Assembly (NCBI GenBank): GCA_936440205.1
Contig: OW387139.1
Coordinates: 29,414,378-29,478,377 of the forward strand
Direction: 5' to 3'
From: Lepidonotus clava
Taxonomy: Eukaryota > Annelida > Polychaeta > Phyllodocida > Polynoidae
Length of the DNA stretch: 64,000 nt
The stretch's first letter is position 1. Each line of letters starts with the position of its first letter. A program made the translations under genes and the position numbers. Below, piece by piece: positions 27,970 to 40,053 of this stretch. The notes beneath the pieces were generated by a model that did no database searches, was not told the DNA's origin, and saw nothing but the letters and a program-made list of their open reading frames with translations.

Positions 27970-28202
27970 ACCAAAGACTCGCGTGACATTTTGCGATATC
28001 ATTTCTTCTTCGGCAAACTCCATGAACCCGCGGCCCGGTAAATGTCAGAGTAACAAGCCGAGAAGCGCGAGTTCCACTCCCGCTGGCACCGACGTGCGGA
28101 CACTTGCCACGCAGCCGCCGTCCAACAACAACAAGAGGCCGGCGTGCCGTCAAAGTGGCTTCAGTAAGCTGCCGCCGCCCGGTCAGAAGAGACCGCCCCT
28201 CG
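27970..28202 (+). CDS. Candidate internal exon with an RVTF motif
   Basis: I do not recognise the protein. The segment is preceded by TTTTCACAG, a reasonable acceptor, and followed by GGTAACTT, a reasonable donor. Its 233 nt carry one open frame (1 nt + 77 codons + 1 nt). The frame has GC-rich third positions and a disordered, basic Ser/Pro/Asn composition. Near the start is KTRVTFCD, which fits the RVxF docking motif of protein phosphatase 1. Later segments include SNKPRSASSTPAGTD and PPSNNNKRPACRQ. The start of the gene and the neighbouring exons were not found. Composition bias inside a CpG-rich area could also give an open frame of this length by chance. Confidence 0.3.
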
Positions 28203-28502
28203 GTAACTTACAACCCCCGTCACCCCAGACATATTGAACTCCATTCATCCCGAGCTATAGCATTTGAGATAGGTACGTTCGAACCTATACAATCCGCTAT
28301 CCTTTCTCATTGATCTGCATATACATTCAACTTTGTTCTTTTTTCTCTGACCTGACACAATTAAACAGCTGTTTAAACATGAGTATCAATACGACGAGGG
28401 AAGCTCGGCTTGTTTATGGCATGACTCTGAGGAGTCAATGAAAAAAGAAGTAGACGTGGGTGTCGACGTTCAGACAATAATTGTTAGAAGCACGTGTCTT
28501 AC

Positions 28503-28554
28503 CTTGGAACACGAGTGAGGAGAGGACGAGCGCCAGGGGTAGGTAGGTACTCAT
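28503..28554 (-). CDS. Candidate first coding exon with signal peptide
   Basis: On the minus strand an ATG at 28554 opens the 17-residue run MSTYLPLALVLSSLVFQ. One further base follows, then GTAAGA, a near-consensus donor. The run has the hydrophobic core of a secretory signal peptide, and many secreted-protein genes have a short first coding exon ending just after such a core. The upstream 140 bp is GC-rich and could be 5' UTR or promoter. An acceptor-like GCCTACAG lies about 20 bases before the ATG, so a separate upstream 5' UTR exon is possible. I could not find the next exon at lower coordinates, so the product is unknown. Confidence 0.4.
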
Positions 28555-30000
28555 CGTGAGGGCCTGGCTGTCTCCTGTAGGCCGCAGATGACGCCCACAC
28601 CTCTAGGCATTCCGGGACCAACCGTACAGATCCAATGTGCAGGACGTCGGGGGCCGTGGCTAGATGCTTCTGTCGCTATAAAGGCACGGCTTTTGTAGAT
28701 TCCACAGTTTGACTGCAGCTATATGTGGGTGGAAGTGTATGGTGCACGTGCTGTCCGACGAGCCGGGGCACCTCTAAAAGGGGAACGACCCGTCAAAGCC
28801 CTTATCCGACTAGGGCTGTTTTGTAACGCGGAGGAAGGTCTTGTGTCACCCTCCCTCCTACTGGAGAGATTATGTAGAGGTCCGGGGTATATGTGGGTCG
28901 CTGGTGTTGTGTCAGCGCTGCACAGAGACAATAATACACTGGAGTAAATTGGTGCCTCCTGGCCACTACCACTAGTACTAATATGGCACGGCCGCCCACA
29001 GCTACGACAATGATGCCACGTCTCGCCGTGGAGGAGCAGCGACGTTTGGAAACTAAAACAGCTACTAAGACTAATAGAGCAACAACTCCGGCGGCTGCTG
29101 TCCGGCTGCTGGCCCGCCGGCCGGCCAGGGGTCTGGGGTTTTGTGACTCCTCTCCTATTTGGTTTCCTAATACAGTTCACACTGGTGGAAGAAGGAGAGG
29201 GGGAGGAGGCGGGGTCAGGGACACCCAGCAGCACGCACACGCAGCTATGTGACGGCGCGCCGCCCCGACTGGGCATCGTTCACCGCTGAGCACCAGGCCG
29301 CCTCCCTCCTCCAGCCACTGTTCCCCGCCGCCCGAAAACACAGGTAACACGCGCCAACATCAGCCGCGCGCGCCGCCAGAAACACTATAGGAAAACGGCG
29401 CTTTACAGGACCAATGTCATTGCCTTGCCTCCAGCGCGCCTTGAGGCGACGGCGGCGGTTGTAGAAAACTGGCGCTCCGCTGTATAGTCTGCGCCCTACC
29501 CGCCGCCCGTATAGTCCTATAGTATGTGCGGCCGTCTGCTAGCATTGCTCTCTGCTGAAGGAGGCCCAGGGACAGTGGCGTTGGCGGCCTCCTTCTCCGC
29601 CACACCAACCACTTGCTGCTTCTCTCCACTTAAACTCTCGAGACTGAGACGCGCCCACTAAGCAAGCCAGTCCTGATGTGTGCTGCTTGCTGCTGACTGC
29701 TCGACTGGCGCACCGACCAGCCGTCCCCGTCCTCCTGCCCCTCCTCTGCCTCCTCCTCCACCACCACCGCCACTCCACCACCACTGCCACCACCTCCCCT
29801 CAGCCGCCACCGCTACTGCCGCCCCCACCCGCCTGCGGGCACTGATCCAGCAGAGACCGTGGGATCCACGTCGCCTCAGCCAAACCACACCACTTCCCCT
29901 CTGGCCCCTCCCCGGCCGCCACCCTACCCACAGACACCATCACCACACCCCCAACTGCAACCCACCGCCCATAGGCCACCACGTTCACCGCCAATCATCT
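28555..30000. promoter_or_regulatory. CpG-rich island, possible promoter region
   Basis: This is the largest CpG-rich segment in the window outside the transposon. It lies upstream of the minus-strand signal-peptide exon. A CTATAAAGG at about 28675-28683 would suit plus-strand transcription. A donor-like CACAG/GTAACA is at about 29340. From 29700 to 29950 the plus strand is a CCA/CCG/CCT-rich tract that yields a poly-Pro/His open frame, and the complementary frame is poly-Trp/Gly. Neither looks like a protein. The 185-codon minus frame at 28719-29276 likewise has no domain. A promoter function is inferred from CpG density alone. Confidence 0.35.
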
Positions 30001-33000
30001 TTATTCCCAACTATTTCAAAACACAAGGCCTTTACCAGTTACACCAGCTGATCAGTTTCCCTTTTGCATCTCTTGTCAAACTTAGAGGTACTAATAAAGG
30101 ACATCCCAGTGTTATAGTCCCATCATGCCACCGTTCTCTAGAAAGTCTATAGGTACTTATCCATATATCCTCGCCCCTCGTATGTGTATAAGGCAGAAAG
30201 ACAGATCATATACTTAATTCGATATTGATTCTGATCACAAAGAAAGGCATTACACAAAATCCCTCTGCATTGACGTCCATTGGTTTGCTTCACAATTTAC
30301 AATACTAGCTACTTACACAACACAGAATGATGCCATGTTCCTTTTCGTTTTATGCTTAGGTGAGCATCTATTTATGTAAATAATATGTGCGTCGTGTCGT
30401 TTCCACTAATGGAATCTGACTTGAATTACTGTACTGAATGTCAAGCATCCTGATACCTGCACCAAATAAAAGAATACAAGATACTATGCTTTCTTCCTTC
30501 ATGGCTGCCTTGATCCCTGCCAACATCAAGAGCTTATTTCATTCTTCTGAAGCCAAGGCTTCGCCATCCTTCAAATCCTTATAGTATCAAAGGTATCATG
30601 GATCTTAAGCCATGGAAAGGTCTATTCTTAATATTATCTAGGCGTATAATTATAGGTGTGCAAAAGTAGGATCACATTCTTGATTGTTTTCAAGATTATA
30701 TGCAAACAAAGTACTCAATGGCAAACATTTAAAAATAAATTAAACATACATTCCAAATATCCCAAAAGTCTACATATTAAACAAAATGATGAAGAAATTA
30801 GTCTCCTAGAAGATTCTGTCAAAAGAGTTTCCCTTGTACCAAAATACTTTTACAAAGAATGCCCTGAGGCCTCGGGTTTCCCAAGGGATTTTCTAAAGTT
30901 CCCCAGGGATTCTTATATGATAAATACCGGTAGAGTTCTCATGGAGCAGCAGTCATAGCCTCTGGCAGTGAAAGGCCCAATAGTCATGTTCTATTCTTTT
31001 TGAGATTTGGTATTCCGCCCGTGCAGTCGCAGGGGTTAGGGTCGTAAGGCAGGGAGCACGTTCCAACAGCCCACTGCCTTTAAGATGACCTGTGTAGGCC
31101 GACTCTGGCCTAGCCGTGCGCTATGATTAGACAGGCCATGATCTCTGAGGGGACGACAACCCCCAACAGCCTGCTATAGCTTATTTCCGCCCTGCCGACT
31201 TCGATTTGAGACGACTGTTGGACGTCACCCGTGCCCCCAGGGCTCCTCCAGGCAGCGTAACGACCCCCATCTGCGGGAGGAAGGGGTAGGTAGGGACTGA
31301 GGTGGGACGTCTAGTAAATGTGGCGGCTGGAGCGAAGAAGAAACGCAGAAAGTACAGACTGGAGCTTCTCTCTTAAGTCATGCATCGCACCATAGAAAAA
31401 TACACCCGGGGAACTGTTCCGCCACATTTCTGAAGCCACTTAGGCGAAGCTACTACGGGAAGCCACTATGGGAAGCCACTTGTGCTGCTGAAGCCACATT
31501 TGAAAGCAATGCCAAATACAAACGCACTTTGGCACTATGGGGGATATCATCGTGCATTGCCTTTTATTATGTGTTTTCAGTTGGACTGGTCAGTTCTACA
31601 AGTATATTTGGGAATCCAAAAAGATAAAGACATACATTCCATTTCAAATTTATCGATAATTTCGCCTCTCCTCGAAGTATATTTTACCGATTTTGTTTAA
31701 CTCTTTGTTCTAATCGGTTACTCGTTGTTCTCCCAACAGTATAACTAAGCCTTGAACAAATGAGTGTAGTTGGCTGATTCAGTTCGCCATCATGCAAATA
31801 AAAGTCATTACGGCTCAAGCTTAATGGACATGCTTTACTGGAGCATGCATGTCTGTTTCAGCCATTACTCTCACAATCGATTTAGCACCACTTTTCTAAA
31901 CTTGTAATGGTGATACCGCCCCAGTTCATCCCCTTCCTCTTCAATACTGGTTCTGCATGGATTTCATTCTGAATACAGACATCATTCATCCTTTCTTGTC
32001 AATTGTTTTGATTGCGACTGCTTGGTACGAAGACATTCGCCACAATAGCTTCGTAACAAACTGCACTAAGTAGCAAGGAAGCCTCTGTTAAACTGTAGCT
32101 TACAATATACACTGTCGATATTTCGTCATCGGCTTCCATGCAGACTTTTCATTATCACCCATCATCTCTTACTCCAACCTCTCTCCTTAGGAAACCCCTC
32201 TAATCCCGTCCCATCTGAGCGTCATGACAGCCTTGGCAGTTCATCGGCAAGTGCCGACCGACGCCAGCGTGGAGAAGGGGACAAAAATCAATGTGGCTGT
32301 ATAAGATCAAGCCTTCGTATAAGTTACAATTAATAATCGCCCCTACTCCGATATCGGCTGGTGTTGCATTTGTTCGCTGCAGCTCTGCCATCGTCCACAA
32401 TCAATGTGTCGGCAGGCTGCTGAAATTGAGCGTCACACCAAAGACCGTCCAGCACGCTCAGCGTTGGTTCAATGACCACTATTTTTTGTCCCTTTACCGT
32501 CAGACCAGACCTTCAGAATACTGCGACTGTGGGCCCGGCCCTTCGTCAAAGACCTGTTATCATTTGTCACGACGGTCATGACGTCACTACGGGTGAACGC
32601 TAGGCCCCCAGCCGACTGTCATTCCGCCCACGTGGGAACAGGGCGGTGGGAGGGTTTTTGCATGCAGCTAATGACAGTTTGGACTAAATCCGATTGCATC
32701 AAGAGTAATCGCCATGGGTGAGGTATCTATCTCTGTGAGCGTGTTGCTGGGCATTATTTATAAAAAGATTGCTCGGTGAAGTATGGCCCGTCAACCGCAG
32801 TTTAGACGCTATTGGTCGTCGCTTGAGGAGGAGATTATCTAGTCTCCTCTAACATCCATTCTAACCATCCTCCCTTCCCACCCTAACCGTATCAGTGATA
32901 TTATCACCCTCTCACACCACACCCTATCGTAAATACCAGTACATCATTTTGGTTTAAAACGCATTTGTGTAGTAGCATTAATTTCATTTGACGAGATATG

Positions 33001-33566
33001 CTTTACACTGAAACTTATTCTTGAAACCAAACATATATCCTGTAATAAAAAAGTTGTCTATGAATTCAACACAGATAAGAGATTATCGATGCGAACAACG
33101 AGGCTTCGGGAGGAGCACCTCATAGTAGCTGTCTTGGTGGTGTATAGGTAGCCTCAGGTAAGGATTATCCCCAATCCTCCCCTCCCCACCCTCCCCTTCT
33201 TCTAAGTACGGCTAGCTAGTACACACTGGCCGCGGCTAACGTTCTCTCGTTAGCACCAGACTTACCCGGCATCAAGGTGATTACAACGTGCCGCCCCTCC
33301 TCCTTAGTTCGCCTGATCGCATCTGGCGTCAGGTCCCCGAACTTCTTCCGCGCGGCTGGCACGCGCGCGACGACAACGTGGCGCGTCAATAATGTAAGAG
33401 GATGGCTTGTTATGTAAACGCCACGCCCGCTCCCCCGGGGACGTCATCCGGACACGGCGTCAGGCACAGATAACGGGCGACGCCTGCAGCCCCCGTCCCC
33501 GCCTCAGATAGGTAGTGTCGTCAGGGAGAAAGAGATACTAGCAGGCACGAGGGAAAAGGGGGAAGC
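30001..33566. other. Intergenic DNA, no gene recognised
   Basis: AT-rich to about 31000, then islands at 31010-31330, 32190-32260, 32590-32700 and 33170-33560. At 31430-31498 GAAGCCACT and close variants recur four times at irregular 15-25 bp intervals. No supported exon. Confidence 0.5.
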
Positions 33567-33607
33567 GAGCAGCTCAGAGCCCACGTCACCAACAGCCTGA
33601 GCTGCTC
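33567..33607. repeat. 11-bp inverted repeat built from GAGCTGCTC words
   Basis: GAGCAGCTCAG at 33567-33577 and its exact complement CTGAGCTGCTC at 33597-33607 face each other across 19 bases. Both arms contain the 9-bp word that recurs in the left 38 kb of the window. This could be a dimeric protein site. Confidence 0.7.
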
Positions 33608-33902
33608 TGAGCAATAAGCGACCAGGTTATATTGCCCGTCAAACTTTTACAAATAACTGCAGTGGGTCACCAAATATAACATACCTCCTTCCGCATTGAC
33701 GAATAGGTTGTACGGTTACAAACTGTAATTTTCAAACGTTTCCGAATCCACTCAATCCATAGGACACTTCTAGTGCTAAATAGGAAACACTGTTAAGGCT
33801 TTCACCAGGACACCCTCCCAAACCCTAGAGACAGTTGGTCAGTGACCACAGGTGACCAGGGTGTTATCCATCTCCATTCCCGTGATTAGGGTCTGTAGTT
33901 AA

Positions 33903-34244
33903 CCCTTTAGACCCCATGGATTACATTATGAATTGCTGTATTTCCCCAGGATTTCCTTGGATTTCCCTCCGAAATTCCCATAATTCCTTGTACCTGAAGA
34001 AGTTCAAATGCCTACCAACCCCTACCAGTTTAAGTTATATTCACCTGGTTTTTAGCATTGGCTAGGAAATTAGATAAGCTCTTAAACGATATATTGGTTG
34101 TTTTTGTATGTTGGATACTTCTTGAACTATGATCACAGGAAAAATTTGGAAAAATTATGGAAAAATGTCCGTTTTTCCGGGCGGCTACGGCCGGATTAGG
34201 GAGGAGACCCACGGGCGGCTATGGCCGGATTGGGGTCTAAAGGG
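33903..34244. mobile_element. piggyBac-like MITE, 342 bp
   Basis: The element is flanked by TTAA on both sides (33899-33902 and 34245-34248). Its termini are CCCTTTAGACCCCA and the exact inverse TGGGGTCTAAAGGG. A TTAA target duplication with CCC-starting termini is the hallmark of piggyBac. Near the right end a 19-bp sequence, GGGCGGCTAYGGCCGGATT, occurs twice in direct orientation (about 34178 and 34213) and may be a subterminal binding repeat. There is no coding capacity. Kolobok also uses TTAA, but the CCCTTT end favours piggyBac. Confidence 0.8.
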
Positions 34245-34248
34245 TTAA

Positions 34249-37200
34249 GACGATCGATTCCCTGTGAGCAGGTCCAAACCAACTCCCCACTGAGCAGCTC
34301 ATCGCATGACGACATCGTCCTTCTTCTTGTCGACAGCTTTCTAGTCTTGCACCACATGGCATCTTCCTTAATCAAGAAGTATCTACTAGATGTTGCATAA
34401 GGATATATTTCACTACAACTGTTACAGCAGTTTTGTCTGTTGATGTAATAAAGGGGGTCAATATCCATGTAGGTATGGGCTATTTTATGAGGTATATCCC
34501 TAGTGGTTCTTGTTATTTAATGATTTCTTTAGAAATGTACAGATATAAACTCTATCCGACATCGGCGGACCAAGCCTAAAACCATATTTGCTAAGAGTTT
34601 GTCATGCTTGTTCCGATTTGGAAATGTGTTATAAGCTGAATTGTACAGATGCAAACTAATATTTTTCATGCAGATTAAAATAAGAGTAGTATACTTAACC
34701 TAAATAAATATTGGGGAATTAAATGTTAACATAACATCCTAAGATTTCAGCGAGTGTTTCGACATGTTTTGTAAGTTAATATATTTGCAGATACATTATT
34801 TCTATGTCATAAATTTTTATCAAGCTGAAGAATCATAATTATTCAACTATGGTCACACAGGAAAAGAATATAGGTTGGCACTGTGCAGTGGCTTTCATAT
34901 TTGACCATTTTAGACCACACGTACCTTATAAAATTGTATAATATATTGTTACAATCTGTCGACACCCGAAAGATACAGTTACGAACATTGCGAAGAAATC
35001 AAACCCAAATTGCTGTTCCGACAGGAAAACTCATTTCACCTTTTACGTATTTAAAGCCTATTTTGGTCACAAAATAGATTTTTTTTTATTAATTTCTTTT
35101 TCATACGTGACTACATGGTAATGTACCAAATAATTGTCAATATATTGTTTTCTATTTCTAAATGAATAATGTATTGATGTAGGACTATAAAATGCGCAAT
35201 AAAATATGAAATACAATAATAACATTATTAATAATGATAATTATTATTATCATGATTAAAAAAAGATCTGATTTCTTGAAGGACAGACAAAAAAACACTA
35301 TTCTGAGTGTGCGGACGATTTCACAATTTATCTTATGATTTTTTCAAAACATCACCAAAATTATGACCAACCTCAATAAAGAAATAACGAGTTTGACAAA
35401 ATTTCACAACGATAAATCTGTGTTCATGATTTTCATAACGGTTACAGCAGTAAATATGATTCTACTGTATTGTAAATAATAGGATGCAATGTATGAAGGC
35501 TCTCTCAGCTTGAACGCTCCTTGAATAATGTGATTTCACAGAGTTTAGACAGTAGGCACTTTATACATTCTAGTTAGCATCCCTCTCTCACAACCTCATA
35601 TATTATTCAGAATTTGTCAGAGAGAGAATCGCTTCATCTTCTTCCAGGGCGTGACAACAATGCCAATCAAACTGCAAAAACAACACCATTTATTTAAAAC
35701 GCTTTCAAACAATGAATAAACAATTGTCACAACGGCTTGAGGCGAGAGACAGTACAGGGTGGGGTGGTGGGTTGGGGTAGGTGAGGGAAAAGGGGCCCGT
35801 TGTCATTTTCATGAATAAAATGCGGAACTGCTCAGAGGATAAATAGATTTGCTAGTGTCTCTGACGTCCGGCCACGTCGGCTAAACAGTAGAGGGCTTAG
35901 TGAATGATGCGGACCGACCTGAACCTGTGGTGGACTGCGACTGGCCGGCTGGTGCCCAGTTCAATCCCATGAAGTTTGTCCAGCTCCGAGCTGCTCGTCT
36001 CCAGACCGCCGGCCGCTCCCTCTTGGAACAACAACCCGTCAGCGACAGTGATTGACTCACAACATTTTCTCTGTGAAGCCAATTGTCCGGCCATAACATC
36101 CCTACATATAGCCGCAATAGGACGAATGGCTTTTCTTTTTCTTCTGACCAACACAAGGTCAGGTAACTTTATTATGACCAAACTGGAAGAATACATTCAC
36201 TTCTTCTCTTTAGATCACAGATAAATTGAAAATGGGTTTTTCGAATGGCTTTGCCCCTCGAAAACAAAAGATCATATAGTTGAAGGCATATCAAATTTGC
36301 ATACATGTACTAAGAGTTGGACTGCTACTCGAAAGCAGGACGATTACATATGGATATGAAAACAATTGTCACAGTTTCATCAGTTACAGATTAAGTACAC
36401 ACTTGTGTTACAGTTATACGGGTCAAAGGTTATTTTGAGAAGCCATGGAAATAATCGGTGTTAACGGAAAGTGAATATGGCAAAGCTTCCGATGTGACTG
36501 AAATACTAAACACCGGATGTACGTTTTATGTAAATTCAGAGGACATAATTTGCCGTTATATTTCAAGTTGAGGAGCTCTGGTTGATCAGTTTGTCGTAAG
36601 CTAATTCTGTATCTGAGTTTGGGTAGCGGGTGCTTGTTTATCTGAAGGAGTCGTTAATTACCGATTACTCCAAAGGGAGTAGCCAAGGGCAAAATCGTGA
36701 CCAGCCTGTGAGCGGTTTGCCTGCCAGAAACAAACGAGGACCTCGGGTTCCCCTAATAACCCCACAATACTTCATCCCTTTCCGACAGAGCATTTCGACG
36801 GATGAATCAGCCTGTTATCATTCAAAATGACGTGGCGCATTGTGGACTCACGAAATAGCTTCATCACATTTCCCTCCTGCATGTTTTGTTCTCCCTCCAT
36901 TTCCCCTCGATTGGTTCGACATCCAACTTTATCAAGCTTTCACGAGCCTTCTCGAAATGGCATTTAAAATATGCTGCATCGCGTGAAAGGTTTGTTAACA
37001 GATCTAGTGTCGACACCACACGGCTGCATTACTGATCTACCCACAGAGGAGTCAACGAGCACTTAGCTCTCCATGATTTTAATTAATCTCACCAGATAAA
37101 ACCCTCTATGTGCGGGCTCTCGGTGGGAGCAGCTCGCCCACAATGCCCTCAGCTGCTGCCGCTCCACTTCTTTAGGCTGACGTAACCCCCTGGTGAGAAG

Positions 37201-38126
37201 CTGTCGTTGTGCGCAGACGCAGTGGCCCCTGGGGTCAGCCCACAAAGTCTCGCTAATCCACACGTGGCCACACGAGACCGAGCCCAATTTGAGGTTTTAA
37301 ACCGGAAGAGAAGGGGCCCATCATCAGGCCGATCACGTGACATGCATAGTGAACGGCCATGTTGGAAAGGGGCAGGGAGGCAAAGGAGGAGAGAGAGAAG
37401 AGGTTGTGGGCACCCCACTTGACGGCGTCACGGCTCCTGCCCTAAAAAACCACCAGGTTCCTCTTGCTTTTACAACGCTTTACTTTTTGGTGCCAGTAAC
37501 CGCTTTGTCGACCCTGATGGATCGAGACACTTCCTGTCACGTGACTGCGAGATCCGGCCAAGCAGCGTCGTAAATATCCTACACATCACAAGGGGTTTCT
37601 TCGGAGGCAAACCGACTTCCTGAAAATCTGAAAGCAGTCGTGGGGATTACGATAAAAATGGTCAGAAGATAACTTGTGAAGTGATAATCGGGGATGGGAT
37701 TACAAAATAAATCCAGAAGTCGGCAGAATTACACAGCAGGGGATTAATCAAATTGACTGCATTTGGAATGTGTCATTAGACCCATCATGGGACTGACTAG
37801 TTATTACGAGATATTTGAGCGGAATTGAGCCTGATTAGAATTAATTACTCAACTTGTTACCTGTGTGGCTTTGCTAATAATTCTGATCTAATATTTCTGA
37901 TAATGTACTACAAAAATAAAATTTGCTATTTTATTTATAACAGTATCATATCTGACCTGGGCACCCTGTTCGTGTTATCATTCTCTCTGAGTTCCAGATG
38001 CTGGATGTATTTTTTCAACTCGAAGCAGGAAGTTGGCAAACTCCAAATGAAGTTCTTTTTCTGTGCGTCATTACAGGTGCTGTCCTCGGGGGTCAGCGCC
38101 ATGACTCGGTAACCTGAGCTGCTCAC
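34249..38126. other. Intergenic DNA, no gene recognised
   Basis: An AT-rich block (34500-35650) with ATTATT-type simple sequence precedes islands at 35760-36050 and 37040-37600. GAGCTGCTC or its complement occurs at 34292, 35988, 37127 and 38116. A 32-nt plus-strand segment at 38078-38109 has an acceptor-like pyrimidine tract before it and GTAACC after it, but it overlaps the better minus-strand exon candidate region and is not called. Confidence 0.5.
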
Positions 38127-38263
38127 CTGACGCCCGCCACTTTGATCTCTAACACCCAGATGAGCTCGCCGCCGGCGGCCCACAAATAGGGCCCCTGGTG
38201 GCCCGAGGTGGGGTGATTGAGACGGCTACAGCAGCACATAACACCTACGTCGTAGTCTGTCAT
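38127..38263 (-). CDS. Candidate 45-codon first coding exon
   Basis: I do not recognise the product. On the minus strand an ATG at 38263, in good context (ACCATG), opens 45 codons plus 2 nt. They end exactly at CAG/GTGAGC, a strong donor, and the next in-frame codon past the donor would be a stop. The peptide starts MTDYDVGVMCCC and includes HQGPYLWAAGGELIWVLEI, a composition unlike random translation of AT-rich DNA. Codon third positions are mostly G or C. The 10.5 kb transposon begins about 160 bp upstream of this ATG in gene orientation, so if the exon is real the element sits in its promoter or 5' UTR. No downstream exon was identified, and a chance open frame in a GC island is possible. 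Confidence 0.35.
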
Positions 38264-38424
38264 GGTGTATCGATTCATGTAGACTTCGGTTAAAACACCC
38301 ATTGGTGGCCATAGTTTCTTATGGTATAGACCATGGCTTTTTAGACTGAATATGCTCTTTCAATAATAATGTATGTTCCAAATGATATTGCTTGGAATAT
38401 TGTCTTCTGTATACTGACGTGTAC

Positions 38425-38459
38425 ATATGGTCAACTCTCAAAAAAACCGACCAAGTCCG
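38425..38459 (+). repeat. Left terminal inverted repeat
   Basis: Matches the complement of 48877-48911 at every base (35 of 35), including a run of seven A. The first base may belong to the target duplication rather than to the element. Confidence 0.95.
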
Positions 38460-39228
38460 TTTTTTAGCCTATTTCAAGGCTACCGGTGTCAATTTTCATC
38501 GTATGATGGTTTTTATGGTACCAAATTATGCGGATTTGCAAGCTCTATCTTGCGCATACCACTTTTACTATTATAGAATAAAAAATAAATACACCAGCCC
38601 CAAAAAACATCATTTTTCTGTCAAATTTCCCCCAAAATAGTTTTATTTTTAAAATAAATCATTCTGGCATTTTTTATAACCATATTTGCCGATAACCAAG
38701 TGATATTTTTTACATCCCTTATGTGTTACTGTATTATTTTAAGTGTTTTACACATTTATTTGGCTAATATTTTTTTATACAGAGCGACACAGAACTTTGG
38801 GGTAGCCATTTCGTAACCGTGTCAAAACATTACAATAACCTAATCTGGAGAAATATATTTTAAGAAATAGCTACCTGTCATATTATATTTAAATACCCAT
38901 GGAACTTGCATATTTGAAAATAAAAATGCTTTATGGTAGTAATATTAAATAGACTCATGAGAAGGTCCCAAATTCATCTAAATCGGTGTTGTGTAGGTAA
39001 ACCCGTAACCGTGTCAAAACATGTTATTTTAGTGCCATTTTCACATGCTTTAATATTAGTGAAAGATTTTTTGGTATAATGTGCAGCCATATGGGTATGA
39101 AATGGCATAATATGAATCTAATTATTATTTGTGTGCTAAGTAGACTATATTGGCACTAATGTGGCGTCATAATCGTTTCGTCACCGTGTCAAAAAACGTA
39201 ACCGTGTCAAAACATTGACAAGGCGGGA

Positions 39229-39340
39229 AAACTGACACGCCGGTGGCGCCGTCTGGTGTTTTACGCGGAAGATATGGGTCCAAACCGGAAGAGGGGGTTG
39301 TCTTCGACCGAGACGCTGATAGGACGTACGTAAGGTGAGC
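39229..39340 (+). promoter_or_regulatory. Transposon promoter and 5' leader exon
   Basis: This is the only GC-rich stretch in the element's left flank. It contains two GGAAG ETS-like words and, read on the minus strand, an ACCAGACGGCGCCACCG sequence close to the CTCF core (39241-39257). It ends at TAAG/GTGAGC, a strong donor at 39334/39335. A matching acceptor, TTGTCTCCAG, ends at 40044, ten bases before the first ATG. I infer a non-coding first exon spliced over about 700 bp of motif-rich intron. GTGTCAAAAC clusters lie just upstream and inside that intron, so the encoded protein might regulate its own gene. Confidence 0.5.
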
Positions 39341-40053
39341 AATTCCCGACTTTTTTTTGCATTTTAACTGAAAATATGCATGCGAATGACTGTCAAAGTT
39401 TGTTATTACGGTCTAGTGCACACAGTAGAAGTCATAGATAGCTGTCAAAACTTTCAGGAAAGTGTCACGGCGTAATAAAGATGAAATTCCGAATCGCGCG
39501 TTATGGTTTCGGCGCCTTAGGAGCAAAATTTCAAACGCCGTAATGTTCAATGTCATGTTTTGACATGGATACGTTTTTTTTGACACGGTGACGTGTCAAA
39601 ACATGTCATTTTCTACTCTATGTATACCCATAAAGTTCGGGTACACATTATTGTGTGTTTATAGTACGTTTCGACCAGTTCCAAAGCTATTTTCAACCTA
39701 TCATTTTCGCGCCTCCTCTTGAATATTCCGTCGTAAATTCTGTACAACATGATAATTTATATGATATTTCTGGTCATTTATCATTACAAATATAAAAAAA
39801 TAAGCTCCCATAGACAAGTCTATACTAAAATATGACAGTACTATGTCATACATTTAAAATCATAATACAAATAATATAAAAAAACATTGCTGTTTTTACA
39901 GTGACCCCCACCTTAATCTATGTGTTTACACGCGTAACCGTGTCAAAACGCGTGTCAAAACATGTCAAAACCTATGTTTATATCATTTAATTTACCTTTT
40001 TTAAATGTTTTTATCCTAATCTAAGTGTAATTTATTGTCTCCAGCTACACACG

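Noticed and set aside
28719-29276. 185-codon minus-strand frame in the CpG-rich zone
   Set aside because: High GC reduces stop codons; the predicted peptide has no recognisable motif and overlaps frames on the other strand.
29680-30051. 123-codon Pro/His-rich frame
   Set aside because: Low-complexity CCA/CCG/CCT DNA gives open frames on both strands; no splice sites or domain support a protein.
38078-38109. 32-nt plus-strand micro-exon between TTACAG and GTAACC
   Set aside because: Too short to judge; the opposite strand next to it carries a longer and better bounded exon candidate.
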